Shown here piece by piece: positions 44,796 to 53,588 of a DNA stretch of 64,000 nucleotides; the stretch's first letter is position 1, and each line of letters opens with the position of its first letter. The DNA is taken from NCBI RefSeq assembly GCF_019029495.1, contig NZ_JAERQM010000009.1:62001-126000 (forward strand). Direction: 5' to 3'. A program made the translations under genes and the position numbers. The stretch comes from Falsiroseomonas oleicola (GTDB lineage: Bacteria > Pseudomonadota > Alphaproteobacteria > Acetobacterales > Acetobacteraceae). The notes under the pieces were generated by a model. That model had not been told where the DNA came from, did not search any database, and was given only the letters and a program-made list of their open reading frames with translations.

Positions 44796-47036
44796 ATGAC
44801 AATCTTCGCGCGCCACAGCCGCCTGTGCCGTTCCACGGCCCTTGCTGGCGTCCTGGCCGGCCTCGCCACCTTTCCCGCCCTGGCGCAGGGCGAACAGCCG
44901 GCGGAGGGCGGCGCCCTGCTGCTGGGCGATGTCACCGTCACCGCCAGCCGTGCGCCGCGGCCGGTGGAACAGATTCCGCAATCGGTGCAGGTGATCGACC
45001 GGGCGGAGATCGAGCGGCAGTTGCTGCTGGGCAACAATGCGGCCACCGCGATCTCCCGCCTGGTGCCTGGCTTCTCGATGACCTCCGAGACCATCTCCGG
45101 CGCCTCCGAGACCTTCCGCGGCCGCGATGTGCTGGTGCTGCTGGATGGCGTGCCTCTGAACACGCCGCTGCGCGACGTCTCCCGCATCCTGGCCTTGATC
45201 GACCTGAACGCGGTGGAACGGATTGAGACGGTGGCCGGTGGTTCCTCCCTGTTCGGCTCCGGCGCCACCGGCGGCACCATCAATCTCATCACCCGGCGCG
45301 GCACGGAACCGGGCGTGCGCTTCAGCATCGACACCTCCGTGCGCGCCTTCACCGCCAATCCCGGCCGTTCGATCCAGCCGCAGCTCTCGCTCGGCGCCAG
45401 CGGGCGGACCGATGGCGGCTTCGACTTCGCGCTGACCGCGACGGGGCGGCAGACCAATGTCACCTATGACGGTGCCGGGCGGGAAATGCCTTCCGATGCC
45501 CTGCTTGGCCAGGGCGGCGGCGACCGCACCCGCTTCGGCAACCTGACCGGCCGCTTCGGCTACGACATCGACAGCGCACGGCGCCTGGAATTCAGCGGCA
45601 TCTTCATCGATGTCGAACAGGATCCGAGCTACCTGACCAGCTACACCACGCCGCGCGCCCGGCCGGATTTCGCCAATGCCTATACGGGCGAGCCGATCTA
45701 TGAGCGCAGCGCCTCCGTCGCGGCGCGCTACACCGACCAGGATTTCGCGCTCGGCCGGCTGGCGGTGCAACTGTTCCACAACGACATCAACAAGCGCTTC
45801 AGCTATTCGCGCTACGCCTATCCGGCCAACAGCGTGGTCTATTATTCCGGCAACCCGGCCTCGCCCACCGATGCCAGCAACCAGACCACGCTGAACTCCG
45901 TCCGCACCGGCCTCAACATCACCGTGGACACGCCGCTGAGCGGGGTGATGGACGGGCTGCTGTTCACCTGGGGCGGCGATGTGGGGCGGGAGCGCACGAC
46001 GCAGGAACTGCTCGACGGCCGCCAGGTCTTCTCGCCGCTGGAACAGACCAACTACGCCGCCTTCGGCCAGTTGCAGCTTCCGCTGGGCGAGCGCCTGACC
46101 GTGCGCGGCGGGTTGCGCTATGAGCGTTTCGACCTGGAGGCGGAGGACTTCACCCGCCCCACCGCCTTCTATGGCGTCAGCGCCGCCGGCGGCTACGTGC
46201 TGCCGGCGCTGAGCGTGACCGGCGGCAGCTATGGCTATGATGCGCTCACCGCCAATCTCGGCGCCACCTTCCGCCTGACCCCGACGGCGGAGATCTATGG
46301 CGGCTTCAGCCAGGGCTTCGCGCTGCCCGATGTCGGGTCCTTCACCCGCCGCGCCGGCCTGTCCCTGGCCTATGCCTGCACCGTCGCGCGGCCGAACTGC
46401 CTGCCGGCCGGCACCAGCGTCTCCTACGCCTCCATCGCGCCGGATGCGCAGTTGGTGAACAGCTACGAGCTGGGCATCCGCCACCGCTCGGCAGAGTTCA
46501 ATGCCGGCCTGGTCGGCTTTGCCAGCACCTCGGATGACGGCGTCACCTTCGACCCCGGCACCAACCGCATCTCCCAGCAGAAGGAGCTGATCTATGGCGT
46601 GGAGGCGCATGCCGACTACGCGCTGACCGCCCATTTCCGCATCGGCGGCAACCTTACCTGGCGCGAGGGCCGCTATGATTCCAACCAGGACGGCAAGCTG
46701 GATTCGGCGCTGCCGAACAACCGCATCCCGAGCCCGATCCGCGGCGCGCTCAGCGGCACCTACAGCTTCGACCACGGCACCGTCCTGCGCGTCGAGGGCG
46801 TGGCCTTCAGCGGCCGCAACGAGACCATCGACACCCGCGGCACCCGCTACAAGCTGGCCCAGGGCGCGACGATGAACCTCAGCGCCGCGACGCCGATCGG
46901 GGGTGGGCAGGGCTATATGGCCGTGGAGAACCTGTTCGACGCCGCCTATCAGAACCCCACCGCCACCTCGGTCCGCAACCTGCCGGTGGAGGCGCTGGGC
47001 CGGGTCGTCACCCTCGGCTACCGGATCACCTTCTGA
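44796..47036 (+). CDS. TonB-dependent siderophore-type outer-membrane receptor
   Basis: A 746-residue outer-membrane receptor. Signal peptide at 1-30 (LAGLATFPALAQ), then a TonB-box-like DVTVTASRAPR, the plug domain (about 45-165; PQSVQVIDRAEIERQ, FRGRDVLVLLDGVPLNTP, GSGATGGTINLITRRG), and a barrel ending in the usual aromatic residue (YRITF). It takes up ferric siderophores or similar chelates using TonB energy. A Fur-type box and AGGAG site precede it, and two genes follow with gaps of 2 bases or overlap, so it begins a short iron-regulated operon. Confidence 0.9.
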   Translation: MTIFARHSRLCRSTALAGVLAGLATFPALAQGEQPAEGGALLLGDVTVTASRAPRPVEQIPQSVQVIDRAEIERQLLLGNNAATAISRLVPGFSMTSETISGASETFRGRDVLVLLDGVPLNTPLRDVSRILALIDLNAVERIETVAGGSSLFGSGATGGTINLITRRGTEPGVRFSIDTSVRAFTANPGRSIQPQLSLGASGRTDGGFDFALTATGRQTNVTYDGAGREMPSDALLGQGGGDRTRFGNLTGRFGYDIDSARRLEFSGIFIDVEQDPSYLTSYTTPRARPDFANAYTGEPIYERSASVAARYTDQDFALGRLAVQLFHNDINKRFSYSRYAYPANSVVYYSGNPASPTDASNQTTLNSVRTGLNITVDTPLSGVMDGLLFTWGGDVGRERTTQELLDGRQVFSPLEQTNYAAFGQLQLPLGERLTVRGGLRYERFDLEAEDFTRPTAFYGVSAAGGYVLPALSVTGGSYGYDALTANLGATFRLTPTAEIYGGFSQGFALPDVGSFTRRAGLSLAYACTVARPNCLPAGTSVSYASIAPDAQLVNSYELGIRHRSAEFNAGLVGFASTSDDGVTFDPGTNRISQQKELIYGVEAHADYALTAHFRIGGNLTWREGRYDSNQDGKLDSALPNNRIPSPIRGALSGTYSFDHGTVLRVEGVAFSGRNETIDTRGTRYKLAQGATMNLSAATPIGGGQGYMAVENLFDAAYQNPTATSVRNLPVEALGRVVTLGYRITF

Positions 47037-47038
47037 CC

Positions 47039-47416
47039 ATGGTCCGGCTCGACCTCGAAGACCGCGGCCTGCTGCGGCTGGTGCTGGACGTGCCGACGGC
47101 GCCGACGGACGAGGCCGACTACCTCGCCGCGCTGCACCGCATCAGCGAGCAGCCCGGACCCTTCGTGCTGCTGGCCAGCTTCGCCGGCCAGGCGATGCTG
47201 TCCCAGGCCGGGGAGAAGGCCCAGGCGCTGTGGTTCAAGGCCACGCGCGCGCGGATGAACGAGACCTGCCGGGCGCTGGCCATGGTGCGCCCGGGCAAGC
47301 CCGGCAGCCGCTCCGCCGAGGTTTTCGGGAAGCTCTGGAGCTTTCCCGTCGCCGTCTTCGAGGCAGAAGACCAGGCGCGGGATTTCCTCCAGCCCTTCAT
47401 GGACCCGCCGGCATGA
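47039..47416 (+). CDS. Hypothetical protein, 125 aa, in the iron-uptake operon
   Basis: I do not recognise the family. The 125-residue product is soluble with alternating strands and helices (LLRLVLDVPTAPT, FVLLASFAGQAML, FPVAVFEAEDQARDFLQPF). The alpha/beta pattern is reminiscent of SpoIIAA/STAS-like proteins, but no diagnostic Ser or Asp motif is clear, so that is a weak suggestion. It starts 2 bases after the receptor stop and overlaps the MFS gene by 4 bases, so all three are co-expressed. A role in iron or siderophore handling is inferred from position. Confidence 0.6.
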   Translation: MVRLDLEDRGLLRLVLDVPTAPTDEADYLAALHRISEQPGPFVLLASFAGQAMLSQAGEKAQALWFKATRARMNETCRALAMVRPGKPGSRSAEVFGKLWSFPVAVFEAEDQARDFLQPFMDPPA

Positions 47417-48648
47417 GCGCGACGACCCTGGACCCCGCCGGGCAGATCGGCCGCATGCGGCTGTTCGTGGTGCTGGCGGCGCTGTATCTGGCACAGGCCA
47501 TCCCCAGCTACCTGCTGGTCGCGGCACTGCCGCCGATCATGCGGGAAGCCGGCGTCAGTCGCACCGACCTCAGCAATCTCAGCCTGCTGTTCCTGCCGCT
47601 GGTGCTGAAGTTCCTCTGGGCGCCGCTGGTCGACCGGCTGCGCCCCTTCGCGCGGGCGCAGCGGGCCGGCTGGGTGGTGCTGACCCAGGCCGGCGTCATC
47701 CTGTGCATCCTGTCGCTGATGCTGGTGGCGCCCACCGATGTGTGGAGCATCATCGCCATCGGCTTCATGACATCGCTGCTGGTTTCGACGCAGGACATCG
47801 CGACCGATGGCTATGCGGCGAAGTATCTGCCGGTGGCCGATCGGGGCATCGGCAATGCCATCCAGGGCGGGTCCATCGCCATCGGCGTTGTGGTCGGCGG
47901 CACGATGGGGCTGGTGCTGCACCATCATTTCGGCTGGCAGGTGATGATCCTGGCCATCGCCGCCATCTCCCTTCTGCCGCTGGTCGCCGCCTTCGCCATG
48001 CGCGAGCCGCCGCCGGGACCGCTGGAGGCGCATGCGCTGCCCTCCCTCCGCGCCTTCCTGCGGCGGCGGGAGGCCCGGGCAATCCTGTGGATCGCCTTGC
48101 TGTATCGCGCCAGCGAGGGGTTGGTGAAGGCGCTGGAGGGGCCGTATCTGGTCGATGCCGGCGTGCCGCTGGACTGGATCGGCTATATCTCCGGACTGTC
48201 GGCGGTGACCGCGGGGCTCGCCGGCACCGCCATCGCCGCGGTGATGGTGCGGAAGAAGGGCCTGTCCTTCACCCTGTCGCTGCTCGGCAATGCACGGACC
48301 CTGTGCTTCCTGCTCTTCGCGCTGCATGCGGCGGGCTGGGTGAGCGGCTTCGTGCCGCTGTTCGGCGCCGCGGGCTTCCAGACGCTGATCCGCTACATGG
48401 AGATCGTGGCGCTCTACAGCCTGTTCATGGCGGTGTCCTCGCCGGAGCAGCCGGGCACGGATTTCACCGTGCTCGCCTGCGCCCAGCTCATCGTCTACAT
48501 GGCCGGGTCCTTCATCGCCGGACGCCTGGCGGATGCGATGGGCTATACGGCGGTGTTCGGCCTGGCGACGGCGCTGTCCTTCATCGCCGTGATGGGCACG
48601 CTGGGCCTGCTGCGGCGGGCCAAGACCATGGCGGCGATTCCGCAATAG
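47413..48648 (+). CDS. MFS transporter (AmpG-like)
   Basis: A 411-residue major facilitator permease with 12 predicted helices. Segment ALYLAQAIPSYLLVAALPPIMRE starts the first helix, LVLKFLWAPLVDRLRPFARAQR is the loop between helices 2 and 3, and STQDIATDGYAAKYL in helix 4-5 is typical of the AmpG/acetyl-CoA transporter branch. Relatives in TonB-receptor operons move siderophores or muropeptides across the inner membrane. The ATG overlaps the preceding stop by 4 bases. It converges on the ABC exporter with 40 bases between the stops. Confidence 0.85.
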   Translation: MSATTLDPAGQIGRMRLFVVLAALYLAQAIPSYLLVAALPPIMREAGVSRTDLSNLSLLFLPLVLKFLWAPLVDRLRPFARAQRAGWVVLTQAGVILCILSLMLVAPTDVWSIIAIGFMTSLLVSTQDIATDGYAAKYLPVADRGIGNAIQGGSIAIGVVVGGTMGLVLHHHFGWQVMILAIAAISLLPLVAAFAMREPPPGPLEAHALPSLRAFLRRREARAILWIALLYRASEGLVKALEGPYLVDAGVPLDWIGYISGLSAVTAGLAGTAIAAVMVRKKGLSFTLSLLGNARTLCFLLFALHAAGWVSGFVPLFGAAGFQTLIRYMEIVALYSLFMAVSSPEQPGTDFTVLACAQLIVYMAGSFIAGRLADAMGYTAVFGLATALSFIAVMGTLGLLRRAKTMAAIPQ

Positions 48649-48688
48649 GGATCGTCCGGCGGGGGACGAACAATCCCCCGCGCGCCGC

Positions 48689-50554
48689 TCAGCGGTATCC
48701 CGCCGCCTGCAACTCGAACAGCTCGGCGTAGCGGCCGCCTTCGGCCAGCAGTTCCTCATGCGTCCCCTGGCTCTCCACCTTCCCCTCCGCCAGCACCAGG
48801 ATGCGGTCGGCCATGCGGACGGAGGAGAAGCGGTGCGAGATCAGCACGGCGGTCTTGCCCTGGCTGAGTTCCTTGAACCGGGCAAAAACCTCGTATTCCG
48901 AACGTGCATCCAGGGCGGCGGTGGGCTCGTCCAGCACCAGCACCTCCGCCTCCCGCATATAGGCGCGGGCGATGGCGATCTTCTGCCATTCGCCGCCCGA
49001 AAGCTCGACGCCGTTCTTGAAGCGTTTGCCGATCATCTGGGCCAGGCCCTCCGGCAGGCGGGCGATCACGGCATCCGCCTGGCTGCGCTGGGCGGCGCGT
49101 TCGATCCGCGCCGTGTCCGCACGGGCCTCGATGCGGCCGACGGCGATATTGTCGCCGGCGGTGAAATTGTAGCGCACGAAATCCTGGAAGATGACGCCGA
49201 TGCTGCCGCGCAGCGCATCCAGGTCGTAATCCCGCAGGTCGCGGCCATCGAGCAGGATGCGCCCCTCCACCGGATCGTAGAGCCGCGTCAGCAGTTTCAC
49301 CAAAGTGGTCTTGCCGGCGCCGTTTTCGCCGACCAGGGCGACCACTTCGCCGGCGGTCAGGGTGAAGGACAGGTGGCGCACGGCCCAGCGTTCGGCGCCG
49401 GGGTAGCGGAAGCCGACATCCTCGAAGACGAAGCCCTGGCGGATCGGGGTGGGGAAGGGCAGGGGATCGGCGGGGGACAGGATGGCCGGCGTCACCTCGA
49501 AGAAGCGGAACAGGTCATCGAGGTACAGCGCCTGGCTGGCGGTGGTGGAGAAGCCGGCGAGCAGACCCTCCAGCAATTGCCGCAGCCGGCGGAAGGACCC
49601 GGCGAGGAAGGTCAGGTCGCCGATGCTGAAGGCGCCTTCCAGCGTGCGCCAGACGATGAAGGCGAAGGCCACGTAATAGCCCACCGTGCCGATGGCGGTG
49701 AAGGCACCGCCCCAGAAGGCGCGGCGCTGCGCCAGCCGCCGGTTGCCGGCATAGAAGGCGGCCGAGACCTGGGCGTAGCGGTCGATCAGGAAGTCGTTCA
49801 GGCCGAAGACCTTCACCTCCTTCGCCGTCTCCGCGCTGGCGGCGGTGGCGCGGACATAGTCGAGTTCGCGGCGTTCCGGCGCCCGGAAATAGTCCAGCGC
49901 GTAGCTCTGGGCGTTGAAGTGGGATTCACCCAGGAAGGCCGGCACCAGCGCCACCAGCAGCAGCAGGATCAGCCAGGGGGCATAGAGCAGCAGGCCGGCG
50001 GCGAAGCTGGCGACGGTGAGCAGGTCCTGCACCTGGTTGAAGATCTGCCCCATAAGCCCCATCCGTCCGCTGGTCTGGCGGCGGGCGCGGTCGAGTTGGT
50101 CCTGGAAGGCGGCATCCTCGAAGGTCTCGAGGTCCAGCGTCGCGGCATGGCGCATCAGGCGGATGGAGGCGTCGTTCGCCACCCGCTCCCCCAGCAGCGC
50201 ATCCACCAGGGCCACCAGGCGGCCGAGCAGGTCGCTCAGGATCGCGAGCCCGAATTCCGCGGCGACGAGCCAGGCGAGCCAGTTCAGCCGGCCGGATTCC
50301 CACCAGCCCCAGGGGTTCGCCGGCCGCGGCTGTTCGCCGAGCAGCGCCACCACATCGTCGATGATGAGCTTGCCGACGAACAGCGCCAGCACCGGCAGCA
50401 CCGCCCGCACCAGCCGCAGGGCGAGGGAGGCGCTGGTGAGCCAGGGGCTCGTGCGCCAGACCATGGCCAGGAAGGGCCAAAGGTTGCGCAGCGCGCCCAA
50501 CCTCTCCCGGAAGGATTTTGCCGCACGCGGCGGAGGGGGACGACGGCCACTCAT
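48689..50554 (-). CDS. ABC exporter, fused permease and ATPase
   Basis: A 621-residue half-transporter. Six helices occupy about 30-330 (LRLVRAVLPVLALFVGKLII at the start). The ATPase (about 365-610) has Walker A GENGAGKTT, signature LSGGEWQKIAIARA, and Walker B VLVLDEPTAALD followed by SHRFSSVRMADRI. Such exporters move lipids, peptides or drugs as homodimers. The start at 50554 gives a normal length; the frame extends 80 codons further into Pro- and Arg-rich sequence. No clear ribosome site is visible. Divergent from the DM9-repeat gene with 274 bases between. Confidence 0.87.
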   Translation of the reverse strand: MSGRRPPPPRAAKSFRERLGALRNLWPFLAMVWRTSPWLTSASLALRLVRAVLPVLALFVGKLIIDDVVALLGEQPRPANPWGWWESGRLNWLAWLVAAEFGLAILSDLLGRLVALVDALLGERVANDASIRLMRHAATLDLETFEDAAFQDQLDRARRQTSGRMGLMGQIFNQVQDLLTVASFAAGLLLYAPWLILLLLVALVPAFLGESHFNAQSYALDYFRAPERRELDYVRATAASAETAKEVKVFGLNDFLIDRYAQVSAAFYAGNRRLAQRRAFWGGAFTAIGTVGYYVAFAFIVWRTLEGAFSIGDLTFLAGSFRRLRQLLEGLLAGFSTTASQALYLDDLFRFFEVTPAILSPADPLPFPTPIRQGFVFEDVGFRYPGAERWAVRHLSFTLTAGEVVALVGENGAGKTTLVKLLTRLYDPVEGRILLDGRDLRDYDLDALRGSIGVIFQDFVRYNFTAGDNIAVGRIEARADTARIERAAQRSQADAVIARLPEGLAQMIGKRFKNGVELSGGEWQKIAIARAYMREAEVLVLDEPTAALDARSEYEVFARFKELSQGKTAVLISHRFSSVRMADRILVLAEGKVESQGTHEELLAEGGRYAELFELQAAGYR

Positions 50555-50828
50555 CGCCGGCGACCGCGGCGGGCGATGCCAGGCTGGTCCATCGCGTCGA
50601 TGGGAAAGCCGCGAGGCGGAATTTGGGACAGAGGCATCTACTCCGGCTTCGGCCCAGTCGGCCGACTGGCGCGATGGTGCCGGGGCCGCCGGTTCCGGCC
50701 AAGCCCGCGCCGGCGCATGGCAGCGCGGCGAGGAGGACGCCGGCACACGCCGTTGCCGCAACGATGCCATCATCGTCGACGTGAATCCTTTCACGAGCCA
50801 GGCGTGGCGTGTGGAGGTACGACGAGAG

Positions 50829-51737
50829 ATGAGGCATTCCGTTCACACCGCGCTGGCCGCCGTGGCGTCCCTGCTGCTGGTCGCGCCGGCCGCGCAGGCG
50901 CAGCAGGTCGTCGGCGAATCCGGGTCATGGCGGGTCGAGAGCTTCGGCGTCTCCTGCGCGGCCTGGCTGACCGGCCCGAACTCTGAGCCGGGCTCCGGCA
51001 ACATGGTCCGCATCGACCTGGATGGGGACCAGTGGTCGATGGTCAGCGACTTCCCCCTGACGGGCGACGTCACCACCACCCTGCTGGTCGACGGTCGCGC
51101 CTTCCAGGCGACCTTCGAGCGGCATTCGGACGCGGCCAGCGCCTTGATCCGCCCCGAACTGGTCCGGGCGCTGCGGAGCGCCCGGCGGCTTAACCTGAAT
51201 TTCGATCCGACCGGCCCGCGCTACGCCCTGCAGGGCACCGCCGGCGCCTTCGATCTGCTGGAAGGCTGCGCCCGTCAGGCCGCATCCGCGGCGGCGCCAG
51301 CGCCGGTGGCGGCGGGCGTGGACTGGGTGCCGCAATCGGGGGGGAGCATCCCGCAGAATGCGCCCGCCGCCGGCCGGGACACCAATGGCCAGCCGCTGTT
51401 TCTCTGCCTGGCCGAGCACAATGGCGGGCAGCATCCCGGCAAGATCCGGCCTGGCTTCCACGGCTGCGATTTCGGCTATGGCGGGCGCGAGATCACCGCC
51501 CATGCCTACAGCGTCATGGTCGGCCAGGGTCGCTGGGTGCCGGCGACCGGCGGGCAGGTTCCGCCGAATGCGTTGCGATCGGGGCAGGAGGCGGATGGCA
51601 GCGCGCTGTTCGCCTGCCGGATCGGCTACCGGGGCAGCCTGCAGCTCGGCAAGATCAGGCCCGGCTTCGACGGGTGCAATTTCAGCTATGGCGGTCGCGA
51701 GTTCACCGGCAGCAGCTACGAGGTTCTCGTACCATGA
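50829..51737 (+). CDS. Secreted protein with DM9 (DUF3421) repeats
   Basis: A 302-residue exported protein. Signal peptide (AVASLLLVAPAAQAQQV, cleavage after AQA) is followed by about 125 residues of unassigned sequence with Cys near 40 and at 140, then two DM9 repeats from about 165: WVPQSGGSIPQNAPAAGRD...PLFLCLAEHNGG and RWVPATGGQVPPNALRSGQE...ALFACRIGYRG, each ending KIRPGF-x-GC-x-F-x-YGG. DM9/DUF3421 is best known from animal mannose-binding and Plasmodium-response proteins, so a carbohydrate-binding role is possible. Faces three small secreted-protein genes on the other strand. Confidence 0.85.
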   Translation: MRHSVHTALAAVASLLLVAPAAQAQQVVGESGSWRVESFGVSCAAWLTGPNSEPGSGNMVRIDLDGDQWSMVSDFPLTGDVTTTLLVDGRAFQATFERHSDAASALIRPELVRALRSARRLNLNFDPTGPRYALQGTAGAFDLLEGCARQAASAAAPAPVAAGVDWVPQSGGSIPQNAPAAGRDTNGQPLFLCLAEHNGGQHPGKIRPGFHGCDFGYGGREITAHAYSVMVGQGRWVPATGGQVPPNALRSGQEADGSALFACRIGYRGSLQLGKIRPGFDGCNFSYGGREFTGSSYEVLVP

Positions 51738-51743
51738 TGGCGG

Positions 51744-52202
51744 CTACCGGGGTGGCTTGACCATCCGGATGGTCGCGGCGGGCGCCGCCCGGCGATCCTC
51801 TCGACGGGACCAGTAGCGTCCCAGCAGCACATTGCCGCCCTCGGCGGCCCGCAGCTCGAAATGGTCGGTGCCGTTGCGGCTGAAGATGATGGTCCCGTTC
51901 GCATGCCGGTAGTTGACCCGGCTGCAGCTGCGATCATAGCAGTAGGATGCCTGGTTGTTCGGCAATATCTCCAAGGTCGAGAGGTTGTTGGACCGGCCAT
52001 GACTGGTCCAGACCCAGCTTCCCGCCCATCGCAGGTTCAGGTCGATGTTGAGGTTCTGCACCAGCAGCGGCGCCGTGGCCGCTTGCGGCAGGGCGAGGCC
52101 GCGGCCGGGCGAAGCAGGCTGCGCGCCTGCGGGCCAGGCAAGCAGCAGCGCCAGGCCGAGTGCCAGGCCGGGCCGCACCGGGGCAGGGGTGTCGCGCGGC
52201 AT
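51744..52202 (-). CDS. Secreted hypothetical protein, 152 aa
   Basis: No family recognised. A signal peptide (LALGLALLLAWPAGAQPAS) precedes a mature protein with a beta-rich C-terminal part (NLNIDLNLRWAGSWVWTS, YCYDRSCSRVNYRHANG, ELRAAEGGNVLLGRYW) containing a Cys pair. The start at 52202 follows the upstream stop with a single base between (TGAGATG); an ATG at 52217 would overlap. Last of three co-directional secreted proteins, ending 6 bases from the DM9 gene stop. Confidence 0.65.
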   Translation of the reverse strand: MPRDTPAPVRPGLALGLALLLAWPAGAQPASPGRGLALPQAATAPLLVQNLNIDLNLRWAGSWVWTSHGRSNNLSTLEILPNNQASYCYDRSCSRVNYRHANGTIIFSRNGTDHFELRAAEGGNVLLGRYWSRREDRRAAPAATIRMVKPPR

Positions 52203-52203
52203 C

Positions 52204-52707
52204 TCAGCGCCCTCCATTGGCGCGCGTGCATTCGCGCAGTCGCTGGACGACGTCGTTGAAGCCCATGCCCGAGACCTGTCCCCGGATGGTCCGGCCCCGC
52301 ACCGGCCCCGCGCCCCATTCGAACCGGCCGGTCCTGCCGATCTGGGACATGTCATGGTCATCCGCGGGGATGTAGATGCGGCTGCCGTCGGACCGGATAT
52401 TGACCATGGTGCCGTAGTCGCCGGAGCCGAGGTGGCCCCCCTCATAATTTCCCCGCGGGACGCCGGACGCCAGCACCGAGAGGAAGAAATTGCCGTTCCC
52501 CAGGCGCTGGATGATGAAGCCCTGGGTGGAGGGGGCCGAGGATATGGCGCGGCAGATCGGCCTGCCGCGCTCGATGTCCTGGGTGAAGCGCCAGCCCCAT
52601 AGCGTCTGGCCATAGGGTTCCTGCGCCGCCTGGGCGGGCAGCGCGCCGGCCAGGGGCAGCAGCGCCGCGAGCAGCAGGCGCCGGAGTGGGATCGTGCCGA
52701 ACATCAT
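52204..52707 (-). CDS. Secreted hypothetical protein, 167 aa
   Basis: No family recognised. The signal peptide is clear (LRRLLLAALLPLAGALPAQAAQ). The mature protein has two cysteines (RPICRAI and LRECTRANG near the C-terminus) and is rich in Gly and aromatic residues (GNGNFFLSVLASGVPRGNYEGG, GSDGSRIYIPADDHD). It lies 6 bases after the ricin-like protein gene and 1 base before the next gene, so the three are one transcript. An ATG pair (52707, 52704) gives either start. Confidence 0.65.
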   Translation of the reverse strand: MMFGTIPLRRLLLAALLPLAGALPAQAAQEPYGQTLWGWRFTQDIERGRPICRAISSAPSTQGFIIQRLGNGNFFLSVLASGVPRGNYEGGHLGSGDYGTMVNIRSDGSRIYIPADDHDMSQIGRTGRFEWGAGPVRGRTIRGQVSGMGFNDVVQRLRECTRANGGR

Positions 52708-52713
52708 GGGGTC

Positions 52714-53502
52714 CTACCCTCTGCTCAGGATGAAGCGGACGGCCCGGTCGCCCGCGCTGGTGCAGGGCACGGCCTCAACCCGGAAGGGAAAGCGCGCATC
52801 GGCGACCTCAAGCTGCGGGATGGTCAGGCACAGCCCCGCTTCGGACCGCACGGGCGCGGCCTCCGTGGCGGTGGCGCGCGTGGTCCAGCGCGGCGAGGCG
52901 GGCTGGCAGGGCTCGAGGATGAGGACCGGCGGCCGCGACATGCCCGGCGCCTCCAGCCCCAGGCACAGCCCGGGCTGCCGCGAGATGCCAAGGCCGCCAT
53001 CGGCGCGGCGGATGAAGATCAGGTCGGACGGCACGCGGCAATTGCGCAGGACCAGCTCGGCCCCCGGCTCCAGCGCGCCCTCCACGCCGAGGCAGGCCTG
53101 AAGCGCGACTTCGGGGAACAATGCGTCGCCATCCGGCTGCGCCGCCAGCGCGGCGCGCTGTGCCGCGGGCGAGAGGCTGCGCGCGCAGATTCGTGCCTCC
53201 GCCCCGACCCAGCAGGCGCCGCTGCGCGTCAGGCGGCCAAGCGGCGCCTGGGCATGGGTGGCGGCAGGGTCCTCGTTCCAGCTGGCCTCGGCGACACCCG
53301 GCGCGATCACCGTCACATAGGCGAAGCGGTCGCCGCCACTGATCTGGAAACTGCCGCCCTGCATCGGCGAGAACTGGCAGATGCCGCGGATATAGTTCTG
53401 CCCGCGTACCGTGAGCTCGCAATCCGCCGGCCGGCTGTCGGCTGCCGCTGGCACTGAGGACAGGACCAGGGCGAATAGCAGGAGGAGAACACGGCACGGC
53501 AT
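52714..53502 (-). CDS. Secreted protein with a possible ricin-type beta-trefoil region
   Basis: A 262-residue exported protein with signal peptide (LLLLFALVLSSVPAAAD). The N-terminal half (CELTVRGQNYIRGICQF, FQISGGDRFAYVTVI) carries cysteines as in envelope proteins. From about residue 125 it has three Cys-containing repeats (ACLGVEGALEPGAELVLRNC, LCLGLEAPGMSRPPVLILEPC, LCLTIPQLEVADA) with spacing like a ricin/QxW beta-trefoil, though the QxW motif itself is not clear. Carbohydrate binding is a guess. First of the three secreted-protein genes facing the DM9 gene. Confidence 0.65.
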   Translation of the reverse strand: MPCRVLLLLFALVLSSVPAAADSRPADCELTVRGQNYIRGICQFSPMQGGSFQISGGDRFAYVTVIAPGVAEASWNEDPAATHAQAPLGRLTRSGACWVGAEARICARSLSPAAQRAALAAQPDGDALFPEVALQACLGVEGALEPGAELVLRNCRVPSDLIFIRRADGGLGISRQPGLCLGLEAPGMSRPPVLILEPCQPASPRWTTRATATEAAPVRSEAGLCLTIPQLEVADARFPFRVEAVPCTSAGDRAVRFILSRG

Positions 53503-53588
53503 GGCACGCTTCCGTTACTTCGCCGGCACTGTAAGCGGGGGCGAAAAAGCGAAGCAAGGTGAAATAAATACAACTAATGGTTGATGCG

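Noticed and set aside
48689-50554. Type I secretion ABC exporter for the RTX protein.
   Set aside because: No C39-like or HlyB N-terminal domain, no linked membrane-fusion protein, and it is over 43 kb from the RTX gene.
50555-50828. A small gene in the gap upstream of the ABC exporter; a signal-peptide-like frame is open on the minus strand.
   Set aside because: The frame is Pro/Arg-rich, has no ribosome site, and runs into the exporter gene out of phase; I see only an untranslated divergent promoter region.
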